DNA of 56,047 nucleotides from Roseinatronobacter ekhonensis (GTDB taxonomy: Bacteria; Pseudomonadota; Alphaproteobacteria; Rhodobacterales; Rhodobacteraceae): positions 1 to 56,047 of the forward strand of contig NZ_UIHC01000019.1 in the NCBI RefSeq assembly GCF_900499075.1, written 5' to 3'. The position numbers and the translations under genes are program-made. The notes below the pieces were generated by a model, which saw nothing but the letters and a program-made list of their open reading frames with translations, had not been told where the DNA came from and did not search any database. Of the stretch, positions 42,006-51,139 are shown piece by piece; the first letter of the stretch is position 1; each line of letters starts with the position of its first letter.

Positions 42006-43844
42006 TCAGGTCGTTGGATGCACGCTGGCAATCCTCTGGAACGTGTCGTTTTCGGCCATGAGGTCATCCCACGGTGCGAAGCCTGCGAGACGGCCCTTGT
42101 CGAGCACGATGATCCGGTCGCAGTTGCGCACGGTGCTCAGGCGGTGGGCGATCAGCAGGATGGTCTTGTCGCCGGGCAGCGCGTCGATGGCCGACATCAC
42201 GTCGCGCTCGGTGGCATTGTCGAGCGCGCTGGTCGCTTCGTCGAACACGATCAACTCGGCATTGTGATACAGCGCCCGCGCGATCCCAAGCCGCTGGCGT
42301 TGCCCGCCCGACAGCCGCACGCCGCGTTCGCCCACCGGGGTGGCGTAGCCCTCCGGCAGGTCCGACAGGATGAACTCATGCAATTGCGCGCGTTTCGCGC
42401 AATCCTCGGCCCGCGCGGTATCGACCTGCTCGGGTGCGATGCCAAGGGCGATATTGCTGGCAATACTGGAATCGGTCAGGAATATCTCCTGCGGGACATA
42501 GCCCACGCTCTGCTGCCAGGCGCGCAGGTTGTCCTCGGTGATGACGGTGTCATCGGCGCGCAACGCGCCCGCTTGCGGGCGCAACAGGCCCAGCGTGATA
42601 TCGGCCAGCGTCGTCTTGCCCGCGCCTGTCGAGCCGACAATCCCGATCCGCTCGCCCGCGCGGATGGTCAGGCTGACATCGCGCAACCCGCGGTCGGTCG
42701 TGTTGGGATAGCTGTAGCTGACCCCCTCGAACCGCAACTCCCGCGAGAGACCAAGACCCGGCGGGATCGACTCTGGCAACGGCGGCAGGTCGCGCATCTG
42801 AGCGAGTTCCTGCGTCACATGCCGCACGACGCTTGCACCGAAGGCCAGCTTGGTCGCCGAGCCGTATAGCTTGCCCAGCTCTGGCAGGATGCGTTGTCCG
42901 GCAAAGGCGAATACACCGATCAGCGGCAGCAATTCCCCCAAGGCCGCGCCCTGTTCGTAGCGCGCCCGGTCGACCAGCAACAGGCAAACCACAATAATCC
43001 CGCCGAAGGCCACGGACTGGACCACGAATTGCGGAAGACTAGAGACCACGTTGGCCTTGACCTGCACATCCGCCATGGCAAGCGAGGGACCGTGGTAGCG
43101 TTCCAGCGTCTGGTGTTCGCGGCCTGTGATCTTCATGCTCTTGATGCCGCCAAACGCCTCGCCGACAATGCGGAACCGGGCCCCGTTATGCTGGATGCGG
43201 GCCGATCCCAAGCGGTCCAGAAACGCGCGTGACCACAGGAAGATTGCTCCATAGCTGCCACCCAGCATCAACAAGGCGATCAGCGCGATCACCGGATCGA
43301 CCCAGATCACCACGGTCACAATTGCGAGCGCCGCGAGGGTGCTGGCGATCAGTTCCGATGCAGGACGGAAGAAATTTGCGACGATCTGCGAACTTTCCGT
43401 CAGGATGGTCTTGTTAAGTTTCGTCGTGTGATTGTTCAGAAAATAGACATAGCCCGACCGCAAGTATCGTTCTAGCAAACGAATGCTGACCGAATAGGTC
43501 AGCATGTTTGTGAACTGCAAGACGAGATATGTCTTGAGCATCTGGATCAGGTTCGACAGAGCAATCACGAGAAAAGAGCCGATGCCGAGTGCCACAAGGA
43601 ACGCGTAGTCGCTCTGGAATCCGAATGTCTCGTACAGCCACAACAAGCTGGAATTCCGCTGAATGGTGTCGCGATCTGCAAGCACCGCAAGGAACGGAAA
43701 GATCGAGACAACCATGAAGGCCGAGGAGAGCGCCGCCAGGACAACGACGAACAACATCCAGCGTGCGCGCCGTTTTTCAGCGGAATCGAGCAGGTTCCAC
43801 GCCTTTTTCCACACGCCGAGATTGGAGGTCGGAAAGCTGGTCAA
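42006..43844 (-). CDS. PglK-like ABC exporter, copy 1
   Basis: 612 residues. Six membrane helices (about 30-340) precede an ATPase domain (about 365-600) with GSTGAGKTT, LSGGQRQRLG, LIVFDEATSALD and AHRLST. As a one-chain half-transporter in a glycan locus, it resembles PglK flippases that move lipid-linked oligosaccharide across the membrane. The start appears to be TTG at 43844, matching the homologous start of copy 2. Its ATPase half is almost identical in DNA to copy 2, while its membrane half is not. Confidence 0.88.
   Translation of the reverse strand: MTSFPTSNLGVWKKAWNLLDSAEKRRARWMLFVVVLAALSSAFMVVSIFPFLAVLADRDTIQRNSSLLWLYETFGFQSDYAFLVALGIGSFLVIALSNLIQMLKTYLVLQFTNMLTYSVSIRLLERYLRSGYVYFLNNHTTKLNKTILTESSQIVANFFRPASELIASTLAALAIVTVVIWVDPVIALIALLMLGGSYGAIFLWSRAFLDRLGSARIQHNGARFRIVGEAFGGIKSMKITGREHQTLERYHGPSLAMADVQVKANVVSSLPQFVVQSVAFGGIIVVCLLLVDRARYEQGAALGELLPLIGVFAFAGQRILPELGKLYGSATKLAFGASVVRHVTQELAQMRDLPPLPESIPPGLGLSRELRFEGVSYSYPNTTDRGLRDVSLTIRAGERIGIVGSTGAGKTTLADITLGLLRPQAGALRADDTVITEDNLRAWQQSVGYVPQEIFLTDSSIASNIALGIAPEQVDTARAEDCAKRAQLHEFILSDLPEGYATPVGERGVRLSGGQRQRLGIARALYHNAELIVFDEATSALDNATERDVMSAIDALPGDKTILLIAHRLSTVRNCDRIIVLDKGRLAGFAPWDDLMAENDTFQRIASVHPTT
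42028..42764 (-). repeat. Long inverted repeat, left arm (ABC ATPase half)
   Basis: 737 bp matching 45420-46156 in the opposite orientation. I counted about 14 mismatches and no indels by eye, about 98% identity. It covers the ATPase half of copy 1 only. Confidence 0.9.
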
Positions 43845-44339
43845 TGAGAAACTGCCGTGCTTGCTGCAATCTGGAACTGCTGCGCTGACTTAGCGGCTTT
43901 CCGCAAAGATGAAAAGACCGTATCGCCCTGCCCGCATGATCAGCGGGCTTCACCGCGCCCTGCGTGCTGCGTCCGCGCTTTGCGGGGGCGACAGTGCGGG
44001 TCACCTGCGCCATTGGGCCGGTCCGAAACCGCGATGGCGGCCTGTGGCGGCGCGCGCTCTCGATCCTTCTTCCCGCACGCTGCGCGAAGCATCCGCGTTC
44101 GCGGCAGGGTCAGAGCAAGGCCACATGATCAACCGCGGAAGGACTACCACATCCGACGGCCGAGGGCCCTCATGCAGTGGATGTCAACCGCTCCGGCCCG
44201 AAAGCTTGCCCCGCGCGGAAGGTTCGGGCATCGACGTTTCGGGCCGGACATAGAGGGGAGATACGGACTTTCCTTTCCAGCGGAAAACGGCTAACTCGTC
44301 ACAGCCAGCGCCAGGTGCAGAAAGAACGGCAGAACTCCC
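43845..44339. other. Intergenic region between divergent ABC exporter genes
   Basis: 495 bp. A 114-codon plus-strand frame at 43909-44253 exists but has no recognisable protein character, so I do not call it. The region must carry both promoters, but no strong consensus was found. Both flanking genes appear to use non-ATG starts. Confidence 0.5.
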
Positions 44340-46178
44340 GTGACCAGCTTACCGCTCTCTAATCTCAGCGTATGGAAAGTGGCGTGGAGCCTGCTGACCA
44401 GAGCCGAGAAGCGCCGCGCGCGCTGGATGCTTGGGATCGTGGTTTTCGCGGCGCTCTCCTCGGCATTTATGGTCGTGTCGATTTTTCCGTTCCTTGCGGT
44501 GCTCGCGGATCGTGACCGCATACACTCCACACCGGCCCTGCAATGGGCCTATGACTTTTTCGGATTTCAGAGCGACTACGGGTTCGTCATTGGTCTCGGC
44601 GTTGCGTCGCTGCTGGTCATCACTCTTTCGAACCTGATCCAGCTTCTGAAAACCTATCTCGTTTTGAAATTCACGATGTTGCAGATGCACTCGATCTCTT
44701 TGCGTCTGTTGCAAACCTATCTATGCCAACCTTACGAGTTTTTTCTGGACCGCCATAGCGGGCATCTGAGCAAATCGATCCTCGATGAAAGTCTGCAGGT
44801 GGTCAGTTCGTTCTTCCGTCCCGCCGCAGAAATGGTCGCGAGTGCGCTTTCGGCGCTGGCCATCCTCGCGGTGATAATCTGGGCGGACCCGGTTATCGCC
44901 TTTATCGCGCTGGCGGTCCTCGGTGGCAGCTACGGGATATTGTTTCTGGGGTTGCGCGGGGTTCTGGACCGGCTTGGTATGGCGCGTGTGCGCCACAATT
45001 CCGGGCGCTACCGAGTCACCAACGAGGCGTTCGGCGGAATCAAGGATATCAAGGCGCTTGGTCGCGAGCGTTTCCTTCTGTCCCGGTTCCAGAAAACCGC
45101 GTTGGACATGGCGCATGTGCAGGTGAAGGCGAATGCGATTTCGGCATTGCCGCAATTCGTCATGCAATCCGTGGCGTTCGGCGGGATCATCCTGCTGTGC
45201 CTGTTGCTTGTGGACCGGGCCAGCTACGAGGGTGGCACCGGTCTGGGCGCGCTTGTGCCTGTGATCGGGGTGTTTGCATTTGCGGGCCAGCGGATCTTGC
45301 CGGAATTGTCGAGGCTCTACAGTTCCGCCGCAAAGCTGGAATTCGGCACCGCCGTCGTGCGCCATGTGGCGGGAGAGTTGCGGGTCCCTGTTCCGTCATC
45401 AGGTCCGCCGAAAACCATGCCGCCGGGTCTTGGTCTCTCGCGGGAGTTGCGGTTCGAGGGGGTCAGCTACAGCTATCCCAACACGACCGACCGCGGGTTG
45501 CGCGATGTCAGCCTGACCATCCGCGCGGGCGAGCGGATCGGGATTGTCGGCTCGACAGGCGCGGGCAAGACGACGCTGGCCGATATCACGCTGGGCCTGT
45601 TGCGCCCGCAAGCGGGCGTGTTGCGCGCCGATGACACCGTCATCACCGAGGACAACCTGCGCGCCTGGCAGCAGAGCTTGGGCTATGTCCCGCAGGAGAT
45701 TTTCCTGACCGATTCCAGTATTGCCAGCAATATCGCCCTTGGCATCGCACCCGAGCAGGTCGATACCGCGCGGGTCGAGGATTGCGCGAAACGCGCGCAA
45801 CTGCATGAGTTCATCCTGTCGGACCTGCCGGAAGGCTACGCCACCCCGGTGGGCGAACGCGGTGTGCGGCTGTCGGGCGGGCAACGCCAGCGGCTGGGGA
45901 TCGCGCGGGCGCTGTATCACAATGCCGAGTTGATCGTGTTCGACGAAGCGACCAGCGCGCTCGACAATGCCACCGAGCGCGACGTGATGTCGGCCATCGA
46001 CGCGCTGCCCGGCGACAAGACCATCCTGCTGATCGCCCACCGCCTGAGCACCGTGCGCAGCTGCGACCGCATCATCGTGCTCGACAAAGGCCGCCTCGCA
46101 GGCTTTGCACCGTGGGATGCCCTCATGGCCGAAAACGACACGTTCCAGAGGATTGCAAATGCCCATCCCGCATCTTGA
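44340..46178 (+). CDS. PglK-like ABC exporter, copy 2
   Basis: 612 residues from a GTG at 44340, the same length as copy 1. Six helices and one ATPase domain are arranged as in copy 1. The membrane half differs from copy 1 at roughly 40% of positions, whereas the ATPase half is nearly unchanged. The galE start at 46159 lies inside its last codons (20-bp overlap), so it leads the galE-to-glycosyltransferase operon. The different membrane half probably handles a different lipid-linked glycan. Confidence 0.88.
   Translation: MTSLPLSNLSVWKVAWSLLTRAEKRRARWMLGIVVFAALSSAFMVVSIFPFLAVLADRDRIHSTPALQWAYDFFGFQSDYGFVIGLGVASLLVITLSNLIQLLKTYLVLKFTMLQMHSISLRLLQTYLCQPYEFFLDRHSGHLSKSILDESLQVVSSFFRPAAEMVASALSALAILAVIIWADPVIAFIALAVLGGSYGILFLGLRGVLDRLGMARVRHNSGRYRVTNEAFGGIKDIKALGRERFLLSRFQKTALDMAHVQVKANAISALPQFVMQSVAFGGIILLCLLLVDRASYEGGTGLGALVPVIGVFAFAGQRILPELSRLYSSAAKLEFGTAVVRHVAGELRVPVPSSGPPKTMPPGLGLSRELRFEGVSYSYPNTTDRGLRDVSLTIRAGERIGIVGSTGAGKTTLADITLGLLRPQAGVLRADDTVITEDNLRAWQQSLGYVPQEIFLTDSSIASNIALGIAPEQVDTARVEDCAKRAQLHEFILSDLPEGYATPVGERGVRLSGGQRQRLGIARALYHNAELIVFDEATSALDNATERDVMSAIDALPGDKTILLIAHRLSTVRSCDRIIVLDKGRLAGFAPWDALMAENDTFQRIANAHPAS
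45420..46156 (+). repeat. Long inverted repeat, right arm (ABC ATPase half)
   Basis: Partner of 42028-42764, with equal length (737 bp). The match begins just before the ATPase domain and stops 3 bases before the galE start codon, after which the two C-termini differ. Confidence 0.9.
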
Positions 46179-47211
46179 GCCAGACCCAATTCTGTCCCGC
46201 CCCGTCATGGTGACCGGGGGGGCCGGCTATGTCGGCAGTCACATTGCTCTGGCGTTGCTGGATGCCGGTCACACGGTGGTCGTTGCCGACAATTTATGCA
46301 CCGGGTTGCGCTGGCTTGTACCGGACGGAGCCGCGTTCGAGCAGGTCGACCTGCGCGACGGGGACGCGCTGGAGCAGATCATGCGGCGCCACGAAGTGGG
46401 CGCCGTAATCCATTGCGCTGCTTCGACCGTCGTGCCGGACTCTGTGGCCGACCCGCTGGGCTATTACGGCAACAATATCGGCGCCACGCTCAGCTTGCTG
46501 GGGGCAATGGCGCGAGCGGCGGTCGGGCGGATCATCTTTTCCTCAACCGCGGCGGTTTACCGGGCCGACACAGCGGGCGCCCCGATCGCAGAGGACGCCC
46601 CGACCGACCCGCTATCACCCTATGGTGCGACCAAGCTCATGGCCGAGCGCATGATCCGCGATACCGCCGCCACGGGCATACTGGACTATACCATCCTGCG
46701 GTATTTCAACGTCGCCGGGGCCGACCCCGATGGCCGCGCGGGCCAATCCACGCCCGCGGCCACGCATCTGATAAAGCTGGCTTGCGAGACGGCCTGCGGA
46801 CACCGCCCTTCCCTGACGATCTACGGCACTGACTGGCCGACGCCCGACGGGACCGGCGTGCGCGATTTCGTTCATGTCTCTGATCTGGCGCAGGCACATA
46901 TAATGGCGCTGCAACAAGGTGCTGGGGCCGCGCGCAATCGCATTTTCAATTGCGGTTATGGCAGCGGCTACAGCGTGCGCGATGTGATCAAGGAACTTGA
47001 AACAGCAACCGGATCAGCCCTGCCGATTCAGACAGCCCCGCGCCGCGCGGGCGATCTGGCGCAGGTTGTTGCGGATGGCCGCGCCCTTGCGGACGCATTG
47101 GGCTGGCGCCCGCAATATGCCGATCTGAGCCGAATTATCGCGCATAGCCTTGCATGGGAAGCCAGTCATTCCACAACCAAACGCCAAGGCCTGACCGGCC
47201 ATCCAAACTAG
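46159..47211 (+). CDS. galE: UDP-glucose 4-epimerase-type sugar epimerase
   Basis: 350 residues from the ATG at 46159, overlapping the ABC gene. The NAD-binding loop VTGGAGYVGSHIALALL is near the N-terminus. The catalytic Ser/Thr in IFSSTAAVY and Tyr155-x3-Lys159 (SPYGATKLMAERM) are present, as is the GalE-like ILRYFNVAGADPDG. It interconverts UDP-glucose/galactose or their N-acetyl forms and would supply the glycan. Regulation by its own promoter is unlikely given the overlap. Confidence 0.9.
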   Translation: MPIPHLEPDPILSRPVMVTGGAGYVGSHIALALLDAGHTVVVADNLCTGLRWLVPDGAAFEQVDLRDGDALEQIMRRHEVGAVIHCAASTVVPDSVADPLGYYGNNIGATLSLLGAMARAAVGRIIFSSTAAVYRADTAGAPIAEDAPTDPLSPYGATKLMAERMIRDTAATGILDYTILRYFNVAGADPDGRAGQSTPAATHLIKLACETACGHRPSLTIYGTDWPTPDGTGVRDFVHVSDLAQAHIMALQQGAGAARNRIFNCGYGSGYSVRDVIKELETATGSALPIQTAPRRAGDLAQVVADGRALADALGWRPQYADLSRIIAHSLAWEASHSTTKRQGLTGHPN

Positions 47212-47219
47212 GAGAGCAC

Positions 47220-48323
47220 ATGTATACGATCGCGAATATCAGGCCACTTGGCTATAATGTCGGCAATCATGCGATCAATTTCGCATTGCGCCATATGCTG
47301 TATGAAACCTTCGGGCGGCTCGTTTCGGTCATCGAATACCCTGCGACCAGCAAGCATGAAAGCACCACAAAGGCGGGGTTGAGCGCGGGCACAGTCCACG
47401 AGATTAACCGCTTCGCCGATGGTGTCATCGTCGGCGGGGGCAACTTGTATGAAAACGACGAGATCGCGGTCGACCCGCGCGCGCTGGCGGCCCTGCAACC
47501 GCCATTGATGCTGTTCTCGAATTCGCGCGGGCGGATCTATGACCGGCACGGCAACCTGTCCGACCGGTCGGACGTGATCCCCGATTCGAAGCTCGCAACC
47601 CTGCTGGGGCGGGCCGATATTTCGTTGTCGCGCGACACGGCCACGCATGACTATCTGTCCAAGATCAATGCACGGGACCAGCTTGGATGGTGCCCGACCA
47701 TCAATATGAATCGCTACGCGGGCAACCTGCCCTCCCTGCCGGAAAACGAAGATGCGGGCGCGCTGATTTCGGTGCGCACGCCGGGGCTGATGAATGTGCC
47801 CTACTTGTTCCAGAGCCGTATCCAGCTTGATATCGAGCGCGCCATCGACGCGCTGCGCGATGCAGGCCACAAGCGTATCCGCATTCTGTGCAATGACAGC
47901 CGCGACCTCGATTTTGCGACCGCCTTTCGCTACACCAAGCAGGTGGACTCGGTGTATACAAACGATGTCTACCAGTATCTGTCGCTGCTGAAATCGGCGA
48001 GCATGGTGGTCAGCTACCGGCTGCACGCGACCCTGCCCGCGATTTCGTTTGGCACGCCGACCGTGAACATTGTCTATGACGAGCGCGCCATGTCGCTGTT
48101 CGACGATCTGGGCCTGACCCCGGCCACGCTGAACATGGTTGAACTGGGGACCGGTTTTGCCGACACGTTGGCAGCGACAATCAGCAAGGGCGGCTATACC
48201 GCGCAGGATCATGTCGGGCTTGCCCCGGACTGGACCGCCAAAGGGGCCGAGCAATTTGCACAGTTTGCCCGGTTCAAGGACATGATGCAGCAGTATCTTG
48301 AACGTGCGGGCCGCGACGGGTGA
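47220..48323 (+). CDS. Polysaccharide pyruvyltransferase-family protein
   Basis: 367 residues from the ATG at 47220 with an AGGAGAG ribosome site 5 bases away. ADGVIVGGGNLYEND and SYRLHATLPAISFGTPTVNIVYD are the two signature regions of the CsaB/PssM family. These enzymes add a pyruvyl ketal from phosphoenolpyruvate to surface glycans. It is 8 bp after galE, and its stop overlaps the GTG start of the PseG-like gene. Confidence 0.88.
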   Translation: MYTIANIRPLGYNVGNHAINFALRHMLYETFGRLVSVIEYPATSKHESTTKAGLSAGTVHEINRFADGVIVGGGNLYENDEIAVDPRALAALQPPLMLFSNSRGRIYDRHGNLSDRSDVIPDSKLATLLGRADISLSRDTATHDYLSKINARDQLGWCPTINMNRYAGNLPSLPENEDAGALISVRTPGLMNVPYLFQSRIQLDIERAIDALRDAGHKRIRILCNDSRDLDFATAFRYTKQVDSVYTNDVYQYLSLLKSASMVVSYRLHATLPAISFGTPTVNIVYDERAMSLFDDLGLTPATLNMVELGTGFADTLAATISKGGYTAQDHVGLAPDWTAKGAEQFAQFARFKDMMQQYLERAGRDG

Positions 48324-49297
48324 ACTTGGCGGACACCCCTGCCGGAACGCGACCTGAAGAGCGCCTGCCGGTGCTGTTTCATGTGCAGGCCGGGGCCAGT
48401 GTCGGTATGGGGCATCTGGCCCGCAGTGCGGCCCTGATGGCGGGGTTGGAGGGCGAAGGCGTCACATGTCGGCTGAGCCTTGATGCCGATGCCGCAGGCC
48501 AGGCCTTTGCGAAAGCGCGGGGGCTGGCCGCAACGGCCACGCTTGGCGATCCGTGTGCTGCGTTGGTTGTGGATGCGCTGGACCTGCCAAGCGCAACACG
48601 CGATGCCGCGCAGCACGTATTCCCGCGCATCCTGATTTCGCCGGTCTGCGCCGATGCCGATGTCGCGACACATGTGCTTTTGCGCGATATGCCGCCGGGT
48701 CTGGCCGGGCAGTTGGCCAAAGACACGCGGGTTCTGACCGATCCTGACTTTGCCTTCGTGACCGCACAAGGTCTGGTGCGGCGCGAACGCATCTATGACA
48801 GATTGCGGATCGGCCTTTGCCTGTCCGGCGGCGTGGACCGCACGGCGCTGGACCCGCTGGTCGACTGTCTGTTGGCTGCGCCCGAAGTCGCGCAGCTGAC
48901 CGTGATCGACCCGCGCCGTCCCTTGCGGGCGGATGACACGGATGGTCGCGTGGTCCATGTCGCCCCCGGCGCTGCCCCATGGGGCGCTCTACAGGATATC
49001 AACCTGTTCATCGGCGGCGATGGTGTCATGCTGGCCGAAGCGATCGCGCAAGCCATCCCCGCCCTTAGCCTGACCACCGCAGACCGTTTGCCAAAGAATG
49101 CCGCATTGATGGCCACCGGGGCATTGGCCTGCGTGCTGCGCGGACCGGGTATGGACGCGGAGTTGACAAAGCGCATCCGTGATCTTACCGCGCTAAAGCG
49201 AATGCACGCCAACGCATGGCACCTTGACGGGCCCGGCCGCGCAACCGCGCTGGCGCGCGCTGTCATCACCACGTTGCACGATAGGCCGAAGGTTTAA
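48320..49297 (+). CDS. PseG-like nucleotide-sugar hydrolase
   Basis: 325 residues with a GTG start. The Gly-rich GMGHLARSAALMAGL motif (about 29-43) and FIGGDGVMLAEAIAQAIPAL match PseG, which removes UDP from the 2,4-diacetamido-trideoxyhexose precursor of pseudaminic acid. It is directly upstream of the neuB-like and cytidylyltransferase-like genes, as in nonulosonic-acid operons. The usual dehydratase partner is absent here. Confidence 0.82.
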   Translation: MNLADTPAGTRPEERLPVLFHVQAGASVGMGHLARSAALMAGLEGEGVTCRLSLDADAAGQAFAKARGLAATATLGDPCAALVVDALDLPSATRDAAQHVFPRILISPVCADADVATHVLLRDMPPGLAGQLAKDTRVLTDPDFAFVTAQGLVRRERIYDRLRIGLCLSGGVDRTALDPLVDCLLAAPEVAQLTVIDPRRPLRADDTDGRVVHVAPGAAPWGALQDINLFIGGDGVMLAEAIAQAIPALSLTTADRLPKNAALMATGALACVLRGPGMDAELTKRIRDLTALKRMHANAWHLDGPGRATALARAVITTLHDRPKV

Positions 49298-49302
49298 GCA
49301 CC

Positions 49303-50430
49303 ATGACCCAGTTTCCAGAGATCATTGCCGAAGCGGGCAGCAACCATAATGGCGATCCCGCGCGTGCCTGCCAGTTGATCGACCTCGCGGCGCAAGCGGG
49401 CGCGAGTTCGATCAAGTTCCAGTTCATCTATGCCGACGGGCTCTATCTGCCCGACTATCCCGAACACGGTTCGGACGGGTCGGTCGTCTACAGCCCCAGC
49501 ACTGTTTTTGCGCAGCGCACGCGCGAAGAGATGTCCGACACCGATTGGCAGACGATCTGGGACCACGCGGCCCGCGTGCGCATTACGGTCTCGGCCTCTG
49601 TGTTTTGTGAGCGCGGCATCGCATTGCTGAAGCGGCTTGGCGCGCCCTATGTCAAGATCGCCTCGACCGACCTGACCAATCACGCGCTGATCGCGCGCGC
49701 CTGTGAGAGCTTTCCACGGGTGATCGTGTCGACCGGCATGGCCACGATGGGCGAGATCGAGGCGATGGTCGCCATGGTCAAGCGCGACCATCCGGGCACC
49801 GACTTTAGCCTGATGCATTGCGTTTCGGCCTACCCGTGTGATCTGGCGCAGGCAAATACCGGGCGCGTCGCGCTTCTGGCCCGCGCGTTCGAGGTGCCGG
49901 TTGGCTATTCCGACCATACGGGAGAGGATATTTCTGCGGCCATGGCGCTTGTGCAGGGGGCCAGTTTTTTCGAAAAGCACTTCACCACCGACCGCAGCCT
50001 TCCGGGGTTTGACCATGCCCATGCGCTTGATGGTCCGGCGCTTCAAAGCTATGTCCTTCATCTTCGCGCTGCGGCCCAAAGCCTTGCCCAGCCCGCGGCG
50101 GGGCTGGCCAAACAAGAACTTGTCACAAAGGTCCGTGCCCGCCGTGGGCTCTATGCCGCGCGCGATCTGCCAGCCGGGCATGTGCTGACCGCCGATGATC
50201 TGCTGTTCGTGCGCCCCTCGACGGCGTTTCAGGCGACCGATCCTGCCCAGCTTGTCGGGCAGCGCCTGACGCAGGACGTGCCGCGCCACGCGGCCCTTGG
50301 GCCGGGTGCAGGTGTCGGGATTATCGCATCGAACTGGGGCAGCGCCGGCAGCTATTGGGGACAAGAGATGCAGGAAAAGGGCATGACCCCCGCGCCAGCA
50401 AACGCCGGCACGGCCGAACCGCAGGGCTGA
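49303..50430 (+). CDS. NeuB-family nonulosonic acid synthase
   Basis: 375 residues. The TIM-barrel domain begins IIAEAGSNHNGDPARA and contains YVKIASTDLTNHALI, SLMHCVSAYP and GYSDHTGEDISAAM. A C-terminal SAF (antifreeze-like) domain follows (about 285-345). The family condenses phosphoenolpyruvate with a 6- or 5-carbon amino-sugar to form sialic, legionaminic or pseudaminic acid. The upstream PseG-like gene favours pseudaminic-type or related acids. The substrate cannot be settled from sequence alone. Confidence 0.9.
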   Translation: MTQFPEIIAEAGSNHNGDPARACQLIDLAAQAGASSIKFQFIYADGLYLPDYPEHGSDGSVVYSPSTVFAQRTREEMSDTDWQTIWDHAARVRITVSASVFCERGIALLKRLGAPYVKIASTDLTNHALIARACESFPRVIVSTGMATMGEIEAMVAMVKRDHPGTDFSLMHCVSAYPCDLAQANTGRVALLARAFEVPVGYSDHTGEDISAAMALVQGASFFEKHFTTDRSLPGFDHAHALDGPALQSYVLHLRAAAQSLAQPAAGLAKQELVTKVRARRGLYAARDLPAGHVLTADDLLFVRPSTAFQATDPAQLVGQRLTQDVPRHAALGPGAGVGIIASNWGSAGSYWGQEMQEKGMTPAPANAGTAEPQG

Positions 50431-50437
50431 TACGCGG

Positions 50438-51139
50438 ATGCAGCCTGTCGTTTTCATCTATGCGCGCAGCGATTCGCAGCGGTTGCCGGGCAAGGCGCTG
50501 ATGCCGCTTGCGGGAACCCCGCTGGTCGCGCTTGTCGCCGCGCGGGCCGCCCGTGTTGGCGCACGGTCTTGTGTGCTGGTCACGACCGACCGCGCGGTAG
50601 ATGACCGGCTGGCCGACACCGGGCGCGCGCTGGGGCTGGGCGTGGTGCGCGGGCATGCCACCGACCTTGTGGCGCGAAGTCTTCAGGCGATTGCGGAAAC
50701 CGGCGCGACCCATTTCCTGCGCGTGAATGGTGACAGCCCGTTTTTCGCCCCCGAACTGGCCGCTGCCGCGATGGACCACTTGCGCGATGCCGACCTTGTC
50801 AGCAATCTGATCCGTCGCCGCTTTCCATACGGCGTGGCTGTCGAATGGATGAGCGCCGATGCCTATGCAACCCTGTCGGACAGCGCAGCCGAGGCTGAAC
50901 GCGAACACGTTACCCAGCACCTGTATCGCCAGCTTTCAAAGCTGAGGGTCCTGTCGCTGGAACAGGCGCGCGATGACAGCCATCTGCGGCTGGCCCTCGA
51001 TACCGCGCAGGAACATGCCGACCTGACGCGCCTGATCGGCTCGCAAGATCCCACTCAGCTAAGCTACTGGTCAGCTTGCGGTCTGGCCGCGCCCACGCTT
51101 GGCATGATCCCCCAGACCACGCAGGCGGGTACCCCATGA
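50438..51139 (+). CDS. CMP-sugar synthetase-like / SpsF-type cytidylyltransferase
   Basis: 233 residues. YARSDSQRLPGKALMPLAGTPL is the nucleotide-binding start of the NeuA/KdsB/SpsF family, and FLRVNGDSPFFAPEL carries a metal-site Asp. It should activate the acid made by the NeuB-like protein as its CMP derivative. It is 7 bp after neuB and coupled to the next gene (ATGA). The sequence is nearer to SpsF-type proteins than to standard NeuA. Confidence 0.82.
   Translation: MQPVVFIYARSDSQRLPGKALMPLAGTPLVALVAARAARVGARSCVLVTTDRAVDDRLADTGRALGLGVVRGHATDLVARSLQAIAETGATHFLRVNGDSPFFAPELAAAAMDHLRDADLVSNLIRRRFPYGVAVEWMSADAYATLSDSAAEAEREHVTQHLYRQLSKLRVLSLEQARDDSHLRLALDTAQEHADLTRLIGSQDPTQLSYWSACGLAAPTLGMIPQTTQAGTP

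Noticed and set aside
42018-42869. 283-codon plus-strand frame opposite ABC copy 1, and the matching frame at 45399-46208
   Set aside because: Both are antisense to the ATPase domains. Their similarity to each other follows from the inverted repeat.
43909-44253. 114-codon plus-strand frame between the divergent ABC genes
   Set aside because: Arg/Ser/Gly-rich sequence without domain character or good ribosome site, in a region that must hold promoters.
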